Positions 52,027 through 61,870 of a stretch of DNA of 64,000 bases are shown here, piece after piece. The position numbers were made by a program, and so were the translations under genes. Origin of the DNA: Chitinophagaceae bacterium UBA1931 (GTDB lineage Bacteria > Bacteroidota > Bacteroidia > Chitinophagales > Chitinophagaceae); contig DDFJ01000002.1 of the NCBI GenBank assembly GCA_002337125.1, positions 190,472 through 254,471 on the forward strand, in the 5' to 3' direction. The notes beneath the pieces were generated by a model, which saw nothing but the letters and a program-made list of their open reading frames with translations, did not search any database and was not told where the DNA came from. Numbering within the stretch: position 1 is the first letter of the stretch; the number at the start of each line of letters is the position of its first letter.

Positions 52027-54897
52027 ATGCGCAAATGCTTTAATGGAAATTATTTTTCTTCTGTACGGGTAACAGTAATGCTGTTGCTGATGATTTGTTT
52101 TATTTCTTCCAATGCACAACAATCATCCGGTCCCAGAGAACATATCCTGATTGATGATAACTGGCGTTTTGCATTTGGTCATTTGTACGATACTGAAAAA
52201 GATTTTCAAACCGGCACTGGTTATTTTTCCTATTTCGCAAAAGCAGCTTATGGCGATGGTGCTGCAGCAGCAGGTTTTGATGACCGTCACTGGAGAAAAT
52301 TAAATCTGCCGCACGACTGGGCTGTTGAACTTCCATTCGACAGTACTGCCAGCAAAAGTCATGGATACAAAGCCATTGGCAGAAATTTTCCATCATCAAG
52401 TGTGGGCTGGTACAGGAAAAAAATATTCATTCCAAAAACAGATGAAGGCAAACGCATCAGCATTGCATTTGATGGAGTGTACAGAAATTTTTCAGTTTGG
52501 GTAAATGGTTTTTATCTCGGCAACGAACCAAGCGGTTACACAGGAGTTGAATACAACATTTCTGAATACCTGAATTACGGGGGAGAAAACAGCATTGCTG
52601 TTCGTGTTGATGCCTCGATGGAAGAAGGATGGTTTTATGAAGGTGCAGGCATTTACCGGCATGTATGGATCAACAAAACAAAACCTGTACATGTAATTTC
52701 GAACGGAACATTTGTTACAACAACAATCAGCAACGGAACAGCAACTGTACAGGCAGCAGTAACTGTTGTAAACGAAAGCAAGACTGTTCAGCAGTTTCAC
52801 TTAAAACATACATTGATTGATGCTGAAGGAAAGAAGATTGCAGAAGCATCTACAGAAAATATCCGTTTGATTTCTTTTGCACAGCAGGAAATAAAAACTT
52901 CACTAACTGTAAGCAATCCAAAACTCTGGTCGCTTGAATCGCCACACCTGTACAAACTCATTACTGAAGTAATAAAAGAAGATGCTGTTGAAGATAGTTA
53001 CAGCACAACATTTGGAATACGTACAATTCACTTTGATGCAAAGCAGGGTTTCTTCCTGAATGGGAAAAAAATAAAAATCACCGGAACAAATAACCACCAG
53101 GATCATGCAGGTGTTGGCGTTGCAGTGCCAGATGCATTGCTTGAATTCAGAATAAAAAAATTAAAAGAGTTTGGCTGTAATGCCTATCGCTGTTCGCACA
53201 ATCCGCCATCACCTGAATTGCTTGACATCTGCGATCGTTTGGGAATGCTGGTGATTGATGAAAACCGTTTGATGGGTGTGAGCTCACTTCACTTTGATTA
53301 TCTCAAACGTTTTATTGTTCGTGACAGGAATCATCCTTCCATCATCAGCTGGAGTATTGGCAATGAAGAATGGGGGATTGAAGGAAATGAACTCGGTGCA
53401 AAGATTGCTACAACCATGCAGGCGTTTGTAAAAACAATCGACAGTACTAGAGGAATTACTGCTGCCATCAGTGGTGGATGGCAGAAAGGAATTTCCAATG
53501 TAATTGATATTATGGGTGTGAATTATGTAGGACAGATTAACACCGATCAGCATCATGCAGAATTCCCAGATCAACCCATGTGGGGAACAGAAGAAGGCAG
53601 CACCCGTGCAACAAGAGGTGCTTATGTTGATAACGATGCTTCGCATACCATTGCAGCGTATGATAAAAAACCATTCTCCAGTTTTGCAAGTATTGAAGAA
53701 GGATGGAAACATTATGCTTCTAGAGATTACCTGGCGGGTATGTTTATCTGGACAGGTTTTGATTATCGTGGTGAACCTACTCCTTTTGAATGGCCTTCTG
53801 TTACTTCTTATTTTGGTATGCTTGATCTCTGCGGTTTTCCAAAAGATAATGTGTGGTATTTAAAAAGCTGGTGGACGAATGATACTGTTCTTCATCTTCT
53901 CCCTCACTGGAATTGGAAAAAAGGTGATTCAGTTAATGTATGGGCTTACAGTAATTGCGATGAAGTGGAATTGTTTCTCAACAAAAAAAGTATGGGCAAA
54001 CAAACCATGCAACGCAATGGTCATCTTGAATGGAAAATAAATTATCAGCCCGGAATACTTGAAGCAGTTGGTTATAAAAATGGAAATAAAGTAAAAACTG
54101 ATAAAGTAACTACTACAGGCGCTGCTTCATCAATCAATCTGTCAGCAAATAATCAATCCATTGCTGCTGATGGAAAAGACATTTCAGTGATCACTGTTTC
54201 AGCAAAAGATAAAAATGGACTGATTGTGCCAACTGCAGATAATGAAATCAGCTTTACTATTTCCGGGCCTGACCGCATTATTGGTGTGGGTAATGGTAAT
54301 CCTGTTTCACTCGAAAAAGAAAAATTTATTGAATCAATTACAACAGTTGAAGTGCAGTTAACGAAAGAAATAATTGTTGATGCAGTGAATGAACAAATGC
54401 CTGAACTGCAGAGCAGTTTTAATGATGCGGCATGGAATAAAGCATTTAAAGACGATCGTACACAGGAGTTTGGTAAAAAAGCAAAATGGATTGTGTACCG
54501 TGGAAGCTTTACTATACCGCAAACCGACAGCAATACAACCATCACTTTTTTCAGCAGGAATATTGGTGTACAGCAATCGGTTTATATCAACGGTGTGGAA
54601 GTGGCAACGAATATGGATGGCAACAGTGATATTATCATTGACCGTAACCTGCTGCATGCCGGTGCAAACCTGATTGCCATTACTGCAAAGCCATTGCTGA
54701 AAAATCAACCGTGGGATGTGGTGAATATGAATCCCGGTGTTTTCCAGGTAATGACTCCCGTACCTCAATGGAAGCGAAAATTGTTTAATGGTTATGCGCA
54801 GGTAATTGTTCAGTCAACAGGTGAAAAAGGAACCGTTATCTTAAAAGCTGAGTCGAAAGGATTACAATCATCTCAGTTGCTGATAACAACCAGATAA
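52027..54897 (+). CDS. GH2 beta-glycosidase, probably beta-galactosidase
   Basis: 956 residues with signal peptide to SSNAQ. Jelly roll (about 35-230), Ig-like domain, then TIM barrel with TNNHQDHAGVGVAVPDAL, YRCSHNPPSPELLDICDRLG, acid/base Glu447 in SIGNEEW and nucleophile Glu522 or Glu523 in MWGTEEGS. Extra C-terminal domains include a DUF4982-like region and an Ig-like domain (NNQSIAADGKDISVITV). The HNPP motif favours beta-galactosidase over beta-mannosidase. It could act on galactose in galactoglucomannan or xyloglucan side chains. Confidence 0.88.
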   Translation: MRKCFNGNYFSSVRVTVMLLLMICFISSNAQQSSGPREHILIDDNWRFAFGHLYDTEKDFQTGTGYFSYFAKAAYGDGAAAAGFDDRHWRKLNLPHDWAVELPFDSTASKSHGYKAIGRNFPSSSVGWYRKKIFIPKTDEGKRISIAFDGVYRNFSVWVNGFYLGNEPSGYTGVEYNISEYLNYGGENSIAVRVDASMEEGWFYEGAGIYRHVWINKTKPVHVISNGTFVTTTISNGTATVQAAVTVVNESKTVQQFHLKHTLIDAEGKKIAEASTENIRLISFAQQEIKTSLTVSNPKLWSLESPHLYKLITEVIKEDAVEDSYSTTFGIRTIHFDAKQGFFLNGKKIKITGTNNHQDHAGVGVAVPDALLEFRIKKLKEFGCNAYRCSHNPPSPELLDICDRLGMLVIDENRLMGVSSLHFDYLKRFIVRDRNHPSIISWSIGNEEWGIEGNELGAKIATTMQAFVKTIDSTRGITAAISGGWQKGISNVIDIMGVNYVGQINTDQHHAEFPDQPMWGTEEGSTRATRGAYVDNDASHTIAAYDKKPFSSFASIEEGWKHYASRDYLAGMFIWTGFDYRGEPTPFEWPSVTSYFGMLDLCGFPKDNVWYLKSWWTNDTVLHLLPHWNWKKGDSVNVWAYSNCDEVELFLNKKSMGKQTMQRNGHLEWKINYQPGILEAVGYKNGNKVKTDKVTTTGAASSINLSANNQSIAADGKDISVITVSAKDKNGLIVPTADNEISFTISGPDRIIGVGNGNPVSLEKEKFIESITTVEVQLTKEIIVDAVNEQMPELQSSFNDAAWNKAFKDDRTQEFGKKAKWIVYRGSFTIPQTDSNTTITFFSRNIGVQQSVYINGVEVATNMDGNSDIIIDRNLLHAGANLIAITAKPLLKNQPWDVVNMNPGVFQVMTPVPQWKRKLFNGYAQVIVQSTGEKGTVILKAESKGLQSSQLLITTR

Positions 54898-54988
54898 GAT
54901 CAGCCGCTGAACATGGATATTCGGACAAAAATTAAATCAACATAAAAGACATCAAGTCCAATTCACAAATAAATTTCAAACCGATGAA

Positions 54989-55048
54989 ATATCCATAAAA
55001 ATTATCGAGCTAAATTATACCAACAGCGATAATTATTTTTATGGATAT
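54989..55048. repeat. Imperfect inverted repeat upstream of the GH3 gene
   Basis: ATATCCATAAAAATTATCG (54989-55007) is repeated inverted at 55027-55048, with a 3-base insertion in the right arm and a 19-base spacer. It lies in the only sizeable gap (54898-55084) of the enzyme block. It could be an operator, an mRNA hairpin or a weak terminator; there is no T run after it. Confidence 0.6.
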
Positions 55049-55084
55049 CCTATATGGCAAATAAAAAACACAAATAATCAACAT

Positions 55085-57337
55085 ATGAAAGTTAAATTCA
55101 TTTTAGTATTCGCCTCTTTGTTTTTTCTGAAGGCAAATGCGCAGAAGGCCCCGGTTTCAAATGAAGCAAAAGCTGCTGCATTAGTAAAGAAAATGACACT
55201 GGAAGAAAAAGTGGGACAAATGACACAGGTTACAGTTGGTGTTGTTGCTGCAAAAGTTGTCAATAACGAAGATGGTAATCTGGATCCTGTTAAATTAAAG
55301 AATGCCATTGTAAATTATAAAGTCGGTTCAATCTTAAATGTAAACGACCGTGCATTGACTCCTGAAAAATGGCGTGAGCTGATTACTAAAATCCAGGACG
55401 AAGTAAAAAATACAAGGTTAAAAATTCCTATTCTTTATGGTCTTGATGGAATGCATGGACAAACATACACACTGAACTCAACATTGTTTCCGCAAAACAT
55501 TGCCATGGCTGCAACAAGAAATCCTGAGCATGTGCGCACAGCAGCAAAAGTTGCTGCAATGGAATTACGTGCATCAGGTGTACGCTGGAATTTTGCACCG
55601 GTATTGGATATTGGCCGCCAGCCATTGTGGAGCCGTTTCCCTGAAACATTTGGTGAAGATGTGTACATGGTAAAAACAATGGGAGCAACTGCAGTAAAAG
55701 CATATGAAGAAGATGGTTTAACAAACCCGACAGCAGTTGCTGTGAGTTTAAAACATTATCTCGGTTACTCTGCACCACGCAGTGGTAAAGACCGCACACC
55801 TGCATACATTCCCGAAATTGAATTGCGTGAATATTATTTACCACAGTTTCGTGAAGCAGTGAAAATGGGTGCAGCATCGGTAATGGTGAACAGCAGTGAA
55901 ATCAACGGAACACCAGTTCATGCAAATAAATATTTACTGGTTGATGTGTTACGTAAAGAACTTGGTTTTAAAGGAGTGGTTGTAAGCGATTGGGAAGATA
56001 TTAAACGCCTGTACGAACGTCATAATGTTGCAGCATCTCCAAGAGAAGCTGTTGCGTTGGGTGTAAACTCAGGAATTGATATGAGCATGGTGCCCACTGA
56101 TTATACATTTTATGATTTGCTGATTGAAGCAGTGAAAAAAGGTGAAGTGCCCATGAGTCGTATTGATGAAGCAGTAACAAGAATTCTTGTGATGAAATAT
56201 AATCTTGGTTTGTTTGATAATCCATATCCTGAACCTGCTTCGTTCTCCAACTTTGGTAAACCTGAATACCAGCAATACAGTTTAAATGCTGCACATGAAG
56301 CAATGACCTTGCTTAAGAATAAGAACAATGTTTTACCTCTTGCAAAAAATATAAAAGTATTGGTGGCTGGTCCTTCAGCACAAAGTATTTCAGCGTTGAA
56401 TGGTTGCTGGAGTTATACCTGGCAGGGCAAAGATGAACAGTGGTATCCTGCTGATAGTAAAACCATTTTTCAGACTATTGCCGAAAAAGTTGGTGCAGCC
56501 AATTGCATTACCACAACAGCAAAAGGTTTTGATGCAAAAAATAATTACGATGCAGAAGCAATTACAAAAGCTGCAGCAAATGTTGATGTGATTGTGTTAT
56601 GTGTTGGTGAAAATGCCTATGCAGAAAGTCCCGGTAACATCAGGGATCTTGCATTCCCCAAAGAACAGGAAGAGTTGGTGTATGCTGCTGCAAAAACAGG
56701 TAAGCCGGTAATTCTTGTGTTAACGGAAGGACGCCCACGTTTCATCACCAACATTGAACCATCTGCCAATGGAATTTTAATGGCTTACTGGAGCGGAAAG
56801 AAAACGGCCGAAGCAGTTGCTGATGTATTGTTTGGTGATTACAATCCCAACGGACGTTTACCTTTTACGTATCACAAAACAATGGGTGAAATTGTGTTGT
56901 ACGATCGTAAACCAACTGAAGAAGTGCGTGAAGTGTTTAACGATAATGTAAATACCGGTTATGATCCATTGTATCCTTTTGGTTTTGGATTAAGCTATAC
57001 AAGTTTTGAATACAGCAATTTAAAACTCAGCAGTAACACGTTAACAGCAACCGGCAAACTTACAGTAAGTGTTACAGTAAAAAATACCGGTGCAAGAGAA
57101 GGCATGCACAGTGTTGAATTGTACACCCGTGATTTGTATGCAAGTGTTACACCATGTATGCGCAGGCTTCGTGCATTTCAGAAAATCAATCTCAAACCCG
57201 GCGAAGAAAAAGTGGTAACCTTCAGCATTGATAAAAATGATCTTGCTTTTGTAAACGCACAACTTAAAACGGTTACCGAACCCGGTGAGTTTGAAGTTAT
57301 GATTGGTGAACTGAAAGCAAAGTTTTTGTATAAATAA
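55085..57337 (+). CDS. GH3 beta-glucosidase
   Basis: 750 residues with signal peptide MKVKFILVFASLFFLKANAQ. The N-terminal GH3 barrel contains KHYLGYSAPRSGKDR and nucleophile Asp302 in VVSDWEDI. The second alpha/beta domain has MTLLKNKNNVLPL and VLCVGENAYAES. A fibronectin-III-like C-terminal domain (about 645-750) ends the protein, as in most Bacteroidota beta-glucosidases. It probably releases glucose from glucomannan oligosaccharides in the periplasm. Confidence 0.93.
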   Translation: MKVKFILVFASLFFLKANAQKAPVSNEAKAAALVKKMTLEEKVGQMTQVTVGVVAAKVVNNEDGNLDPVKLKNAIVNYKVGSILNVNDRALTPEKWRELITKIQDEVKNTRLKIPILYGLDGMHGQTYTLNSTLFPQNIAMAATRNPEHVRTAAKVAAMELRASGVRWNFAPVLDIGRQPLWSRFPETFGEDVYMVKTMGATAVKAYEEDGLTNPTAVAVSLKHYLGYSAPRSGKDRTPAYIPEIELREYYLPQFREAVKMGAASVMVNSSEINGTPVHANKYLLVDVLRKELGFKGVVVSDWEDIKRLYERHNVAASPREAVALGVNSGIDMSMVPTDYTFYDLLIEAVKKGEVPMSRIDEAVTRILVMKYNLGLFDNPYPEPASFSNFGKPEYQQYSLNAAHEAMTLLKNKNNVLPLAKNIKVLVAGPSAQSISALNGCWSYTWQGKDEQWYPADSKTIFQTIAEKVGAANCITTTAKGFDAKNNYDAEAITKAAANVDVIVLCVGENAYAESPGNIRDLAFPKEQEELVYAAAKTGKPVILVLTEGRPRFITNIEPSANGILMAYWSGKKTAEAVADVLFGDYNPNGRLPFTYHKTMGEIVLYDRKPTEEVREVFNDNVNTGYDPLYPFGFGLSYTSFEYSNLKLSSNTLTATGKLTVSVTVKNTGAREGMHSVELYTRDLYASVTPCMRRLRAFQKINLKPGEEKVVTFSIDKNDLAFVNAQLKTVTEPGEFEVMIGELKAKFLYK

Positions 57338-57353
57338 TTTTTGTTGATCAGCT

Positions 57354-58463
57354 ATGTACAAACTTCAGCTCCTGTTGCGTCGCACACTGCATCGTTCAAA
57401 AATGCTGTTCAGCTTTTTGTTGGGCTGTATTGTTTTTGTTGATGTAGCAAATGCACAATCAGCATTAAAATTCTATTCAGCCGATCATCCGTTTATTCAG
57501 TACACCGGCCGTATTGATTTTACAAATCCAATGCTGCCACGTTTCTGGCAGCCGGGTGTTTCTGTTTCGTTTCAGTTTAAAGGAAAGGATTGTGCTGTGA
57601 TCCTCAACGATGAAATATTGTGGGGCAGTAATCACAATTACCTGGAAATTGTTGTGGATGGTAAAGCGTACCGTCTGCAGACAAAAAACAGGATTGATAC
57701 CATCTATCTTTCAGGTTATGTTTCTGCTGCTAAAATTCATTCAGCAGTTATTGTAAAAAATACAGAAGCCAATATCGGTTATCTTGAACTGGTGGGAGTG
57801 TTAAGTAAGAAATTGGTAAAGCCTCTTGCAAAACCCGTTCGCAAAATTGAATGCATTGGTAATTCAATAACATGCGGCACAGGTGCTGATGTAAGCGAAG
57901 TTCCCTGCGGTAAAGGCAAGTGGCAGGATCAGCACAATGCTTATTTCAGTTATGGCGCAATCATGGCAAGAAAGTTAAATGCACAGGTTCATCTTTCATC
58001 TGTTTCAGGAATTGGTTTAATGCGCAGCTGTTGTAATCTTGGTATTACCATGCCACAGGTGTTTGATAAAATAAGCATGCGTAACGATACCATTCAATGG
58101 GATTTTGCAAAGTATCAACCCGATGTTGTAACAATTTGTCTTGGGCAAAATGATGGTGTGCAGGATTCAGCAATGTTTTGTAATAACTATGTAAAGTTTG
58201 TAAAGCAGCTCCGGACTTATTATCCTCAAACAAGTTTTGTTTTAATTTCAAGTCCCATGGCTGATGACAGGCTCAGGAATTTTATGCAGCGCATGCTTCC
58301 TGCAGTTGAAGAGCAACTGCATCAGTCGGGCGAAAACAAAGTGTACACACATATCTTTTTCAAACAATACAGCAGCGGTTGCGATTATCACCCTTCGCTT
58401 GCTGAACACGAACTGATAGCAGAAGAACTTTCTGCAGTGGTTCAGAAAATAATGAACTGGTAA
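57354..58463 (+). CDS. CE2-like SGNH carbohydrate esterase, first copy
   Basis: 369 residues from ATG 57354 (ATG 57402, MLFSFLLGC, gives a cleaner signal peptide to ANAQ). An N-terminal jelly roll (about 40-150) with YTGRIDFTNPMLPRFWQPG precedes an SGNH hydrolase domain with GNSITCGTG (Ser nucleophile), GQNDG and a C-terminal DYHPS with the catalytic His. This two-domain layout is that of CE2 acetyl esterases, which deacetylate xylan and mannan oligosaccharides. The start is 16 bp after the GH3 stop. Confidence 0.88.
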   Translation: MYKLQLLLRRTLHRSKMLFSFLLGCIVFVDVANAQSALKFYSADHPFIQYTGRIDFTNPMLPRFWQPGVSVSFQFKGKDCAVILNDEILWGSNHNYLEIVVDGKAYRLQTKNRIDTIYLSGYVSAAKIHSAVIVKNTEANIGYLELVGVLSKKLVKPLAKPVRKIECIGNSITCGTGADVSEVPCGKGKWQDQHNAYFSYGAIMARKLNAQVHLSSVSGIGLMRSCCNLGITMPQVFDKISMRNDTIQWDFAKYQPDVVTICLGQNDGVQDSAMFCNNYVKFVKQLRTYYPQTSFVLISSPMADDRLRNFMQRMLPAVEEQLHQSGENKVYTHIFFKQYSSGCDYHPSLAEHELIAEELSAVVQKIMNW

Positions 58464-58467
58464 TTTT

Positions 58468-59544
58468 ATGATGAGAAGATTCGTTTTAGCAGCATGTTTT
58501 GTTGCTGCTGCAGTTATTCATGTTTCAGCGCAAGGTAAAATCCTTTCATACAAAAGCAATCGCTTTGTGTATGAAGGAAGAGTTGGTTTTACAGATGATG
58601 CTGCGGTGCTTTCATGGCCCGGCACTTCGGTTTACTTCAATTTTAAAGGCACAAATGTTGAAGCTGTATTGAAAGACAGTGATACATCCAACTATTACAA
58701 TGTTATTATTGATGGGGAAGTTTATTCTAAACTTCATCTCGATACAACAAAGAAAGTGTACCAGCTTGCATCGGGTTTAAAAAATACAAAACACACACTG
58801 CAATTATTCAAACGCACCGAATGGGATAAAGGCAAAACATTTTTCTACGGTGCAGGTGGTTATAAAGTAAAAGCACTTGCTGCATCTCCCAAACCTGCAA
58901 GGAAAATTGAATTCTTTGGTAATTCCATTACCTGCGGTTATGCTATTGAAGATTACGAGCATGATTCGCATATTGGTTATTATGAAAATAATTACGACAG
59001 CTATGCCGCAATTACTGCAAGACACTTCAATGCACAATATCACTGCACTTCCAAAAGCGGAATCGGGATTACCATCAGCTGGTTTCCGTTAATTGAAAAA
59101 GAAATGTACAACCGGCTTGATGCAACCGATTCAACAAGCCGTTGGGATTTTAATCAATACATTCCTGATGTGGTGGTGATTAATTTATTGCAAAATGATT
59201 CATGGCTTGTTAACAGGCCCGATCATGAACAATTCAAATATCGCTTTGGCACACAAAAACCATCTGAAGAATTTATTATTGGTGAATACAAAAGTTTTGT
59301 GCAATCGGTGAGAGCGGTTTATCCATCAGCAAAAATTATTTGCATGATGGGTAATATGGATATTACAAGAGAAGGTTCGGTGTGGCCATCGTATGTTACA
59401 AAAGCTGTGGAGCAACTGAACGATCAGCAGATTTACACGCTGTTTGTTCCGTTTAAAAACACAAGTGGTCATCCTAAAACAAAAGAACAAAAGGAAATGG
59501 CTGATGTGCTCATCAGTTTCATCGAAAAAAATATTTCCTGGTAA
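58468..59544 (+). CDS. CE2-like SGNH carbohydrate esterase, second copy
   Basis: 358 residues with signal peptide ending HVSAQ. Jelly roll with YEGRVGFTDDAAVLSWPGTS, then the SGNH domain with FFGNSITCGYA, NLLQNDSW and GHPKTKEQ, which supplies the His. Only moderately similar to the first copy (no recent duplication), and it has an extra segment around WLVNRPDHEQFKYRFG. The two may remove acetyl groups at different positions of acetylated mannan. It starts 4 bp after the first copy. Confidence 0.88.
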   Translation: MMRRFVLAACFVAAAVIHVSAQGKILSYKSNRFVYEGRVGFTDDAAVLSWPGTSVYFNFKGTNVEAVLKDSDTSNYYNVIIDGEVYSKLHLDTTKKVYQLASGLKNTKHTLQLFKRTEWDKGKTFFYGAGGYKVKALAASPKPARKIEFFGNSITCGYAIEDYEHDSHIGYYENNYDSYAAITARHFNAQYHCTSKSGIGITISWFPLIEKEMYNRLDATDSTSRWDFNQYIPDVVVINLLQNDSWLVNRPDHEQFKYRFGTQKPSEEFIIGEYKSFVQSVRAVYPSAKIICMMGNMDITREGSVWPSYVTKAVEQLNDQQIYTLFVPFKNTSGHPKTKEQKEMADVLISFIEKNISW

Positions 59545-59599
59545 ACTTAAATACTGTTGGTGGTTGCAAACCCCGGCAGCAGTTTTAAATTGTCATATA

Positions 59600-60841
59600 A
59601 TGAAAAAGCTTTTTTTACTTCTTGCACTTGCAGTAAGTGCATCTGCAATGGCTCAGAAATTTGAAGGTCTTGCACCAACTCCTCCAATGGGATGGAACAG
59701 CTGGAATACATTCACCACCAACATCAATGAAAAATTAGTGATGGACATGGCTGATGTAATGGTGAGCAGTGGAATGAAAGATGCAGGCTACATCTACCTT
59801 GTTCTTGATGATGGATGGATGGCAATGGAAAGAGACAGCATTACCGGGAATCTTGTTCCTGATCCAATCAAATTTCCCAACGGTATAAAAAAGGTTGTTG
59901 ATTATGTTCATTCAAAAGGGTTGAAGTTTGGATTATACAATTGTGCAGGTATAAAAACCTGTGCAGGTTATCCCGGTACAAGAGGGTATGAATACCAGGA
60001 TGCAAAACAATATGCGGCATGGGAAATTGATTACCTGAAATATGACTGGTGTTATACTGATGGTATTAATGCAAAAGAAGCTTACACAACAATGAGTAAA
60101 GCATTGAAAGCAGCTAAGCGTCCGATCATTTTCAGTTTATGTGAATGGGGAACTGCCAATCCATGGGAGTGGGCTGCACCTGTTGGTCATTTGTGGCGTA
60201 CTACCGGCGATATTTTTAATTGCTTTGATTGTATTAAAGATTACGGCACATGGAAAAGTTTGGGTGTAACTGCAATTATTGATCTAAGGAAAAATATCCG
60301 TCAGTATGCAGGCCCTGATCATTGGAATGATATGGACATGATGGAAGTTGGTCATGGCATGAGTGTAAATGAAGACCGTGCACATTTCACCATGTGGTGT
60401 ATGTTGGCATCGCCATTAATTGCCGGCAATGATCTGCGGCACATGACACCTGAAACAATTTCAATTCTTACCAATAAAGATGTAATCGCCATCAGCCAGG
60501 ATGTAAAAGGAATACAAGCTTATCTTGAACAGCAGGTTGATAGTGTTGATACGTGGATAAAACCATTAGCCAGCAATGAACTGGCTGTTTGTTTTATGAA
60601 CAGATCGGCGAAGCCTGTAAAAATCAGTTATGATTTTACAAAACACCCGGTGAATGATTCTGTTTCAAAAATGGTTGTTGATTTTTCAAAACAGGAATTC
60701 AGTATTATTGATGTATGGAATAAGAAACCTGCCGGTAATACAGGCAAAGTGTTTGAAACAGAAGTTCAGTCGCATGATGTTGTTTTAATCCGTTTAAAAC
60801 CGGCAGTTATTACTCCTGCTAAGAACAAGAAAAGAAAATAA
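59600..60841 (+). CDS. GH27 alpha-galactosidase
   Basis: 413 residues from ATG 59600 (signal MKKLFLLLALAVSASAMAQ). The frame extends far upstream into the esterase gene but the signal peptide sets the start. GH27 motifs: TPPMGWNSWNTF, LDDGWM, LKYDWCY with nucleophile Asp149, WRTTGDIFN with acid/base Asp204 and DHWNDMDMMEVG. A C-terminal beta domain with a basic tail follows. It removes alpha-1,6-galactose from galactomannan or galactoglucomannan. Confidence 0.93.
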   Translation: MKKLFLLLALAVSASAMAQKFEGLAPTPPMGWNSWNTFTTNINEKLVMDMADVMVSSGMKDAGYIYLVLDDGWMAMERDSITGNLVPDPIKFPNGIKKVVDYVHSKGLKFGLYNCAGIKTCAGYPGTRGYEYQDAKQYAAWEIDYLKYDWCYTDGINAKEAYTTMSKALKAAKRPIIFSLCEWGTANPWEWAAPVGHLWRTTGDIFNCFDCIKDYGTWKSLGVTAIIDLRKNIRQYAGPDHWNDMDMMEVGHGMSVNEDRAHFTMWCMLASPLIAGNDLRHMTPETISILTNKDVIAISQDVKGIQAYLEQQVDSVDTWIKPLASNELAVCFMNRSAKPVKISYDFTKHPVNDSVSKMVVDFSKQEFSIIDVWNKKPAGNTGKVFETEVQSHDVVLIRLKPAVITPAKNKKRK

Positions 60842-60842
60842 C

Positions 60843-61859
60843 ATGTACACAGCAGCATCAACCCGTTATGATGAAATGAAGTACAACCGTTGCGGTAAGA
60901 GTGGCTTATTGCTTCCGGCTGTTTCATTAGGACTATGGCAGAATTTTGGAAATGCCGATGAGTTTTCTAAAATGAAAGAAATTATTCTCGGTGCATTTGA
61001 CGAAGGAATTACGCATTTCGATCTTGCCAATAATTATGGTCCGCCTCCCGGCGAAGCTGAAAAGAATTTTGGAAAAATAATCAATGATGATCTCAAACAT
61101 TACCGTGATGAGATCATTGTTTCAACAAAAGCTGGTTACACTATGTGGGCCGGACCTTACGGCGACTGGGGATCGAAGAAATATTTAACTGCAAGTCTTG
61201 ACCAGAGTTTAAAGCGGATGGGTTTAGACTATGTAGATATTTTTTATTCGCACCGGCCTGATCCTAACACACCTGTTGAAGAAACAATGGGTGCACTTGA
61301 CCAGATTGTACGAAGTGGAAAAGCATTGTATGCAGGTATTTCCAATTATAATGCAGCACAGGCACGAAAGGCAATTGCTGTGTTGAAAGAAATGGGCACT
61401 CCCTGTTTAATTCATCAGCCACGTTATTCCATGCTTGATCGTTGGGTTGAACACAAAACCACCGATGATGATAAATCGTTGCTGGATGTGGTGGGCGATG
61501 AAGGTGTTGGTTGTATTGTATTTTCACCACTGGCACAGGGAAGATTAACGGATAAATATATCAATGGTATTCCGGCCGATTCAAGAGTTGGAAGAAGTTT
61601 GCCGAATGGCGCTATTCAGTCAAAAGATTTGTCGGATGAAATGCTGAATAAAATCAGGCGGTTGAATGGAATTGCACTGCGACGTGAACAATCACTTGCA
61701 CAAATGGCTATTGCATGGCTGCTGAAAGATGAACGGGTGACTTCTGTGTTGATTGGTGCAAGTTCATTAAAACAACTGCAGGATAATATCAAATCGTTAA
61801 AGCAACTTCCATTTTCGATTGATGAACTGGAAGAGATTGAATCAATACTCAAACAATAA
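60843..61859 (+). CDS. Aldo/keto reductase (YghZ-like)
   Basis: 338 residues, cytoplasmic. RCGKSGLLLPAVSLGLWQNFG, DLANNYGPPPGEAE with the catalytic Tyr, STKAGYTMWAGPYGDWGSKKY, DIFYSHRPD and VIFSPLAQGRLT-type sequences (CIVFSPLAQGRLTDKY) fit the YghZ/Kvbeta-like group that reduces aldehydes such as glyceraldehyde 3-phosphate or methylglyoxal with NADPH. It starts 1 bp after the GH27 stop. Its role in a glycan locus is unclear; it may reduce a sugar or reactive aldehyde. Confidence 0.87.
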   Translation: MYTAASTRYDEMKYNRCGKSGLLLPAVSLGLWQNFGNADEFSKMKEIILGAFDEGITHFDLANNYGPPPGEAEKNFGKIINDDLKHYRDEIIVSTKAGYTMWAGPYGDWGSKKYLTASLDQSLKRMGLDYVDIFYSHRPDPNTPVEETMGALDQIVRSGKALYAGISNYNAAQARKAIAVLKEMGTPCLIHQPRYSMLDRWVEHKTTDDDKSLLDVVGDEGVGCIVFSPLAQGRLTDKYINGIPADSRVGRSLPNGAIQSKDLSDEMLNKIRRLNGIALRREQSLAQMAIAWLLKDERVTSVLIGASSLKQLQDNIKSLKQLPFSIDELEEIESILKQ

Positions 61860-61870
61860 AAGAACCGTGT

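Noticed and set aside
59444..59599. Long N-terminal extension of the GH27 enzyme overlapping the esterase gene
   Set aside because: A clear signal peptide begins at ATG 59600 and the extension lacks homology-like character.
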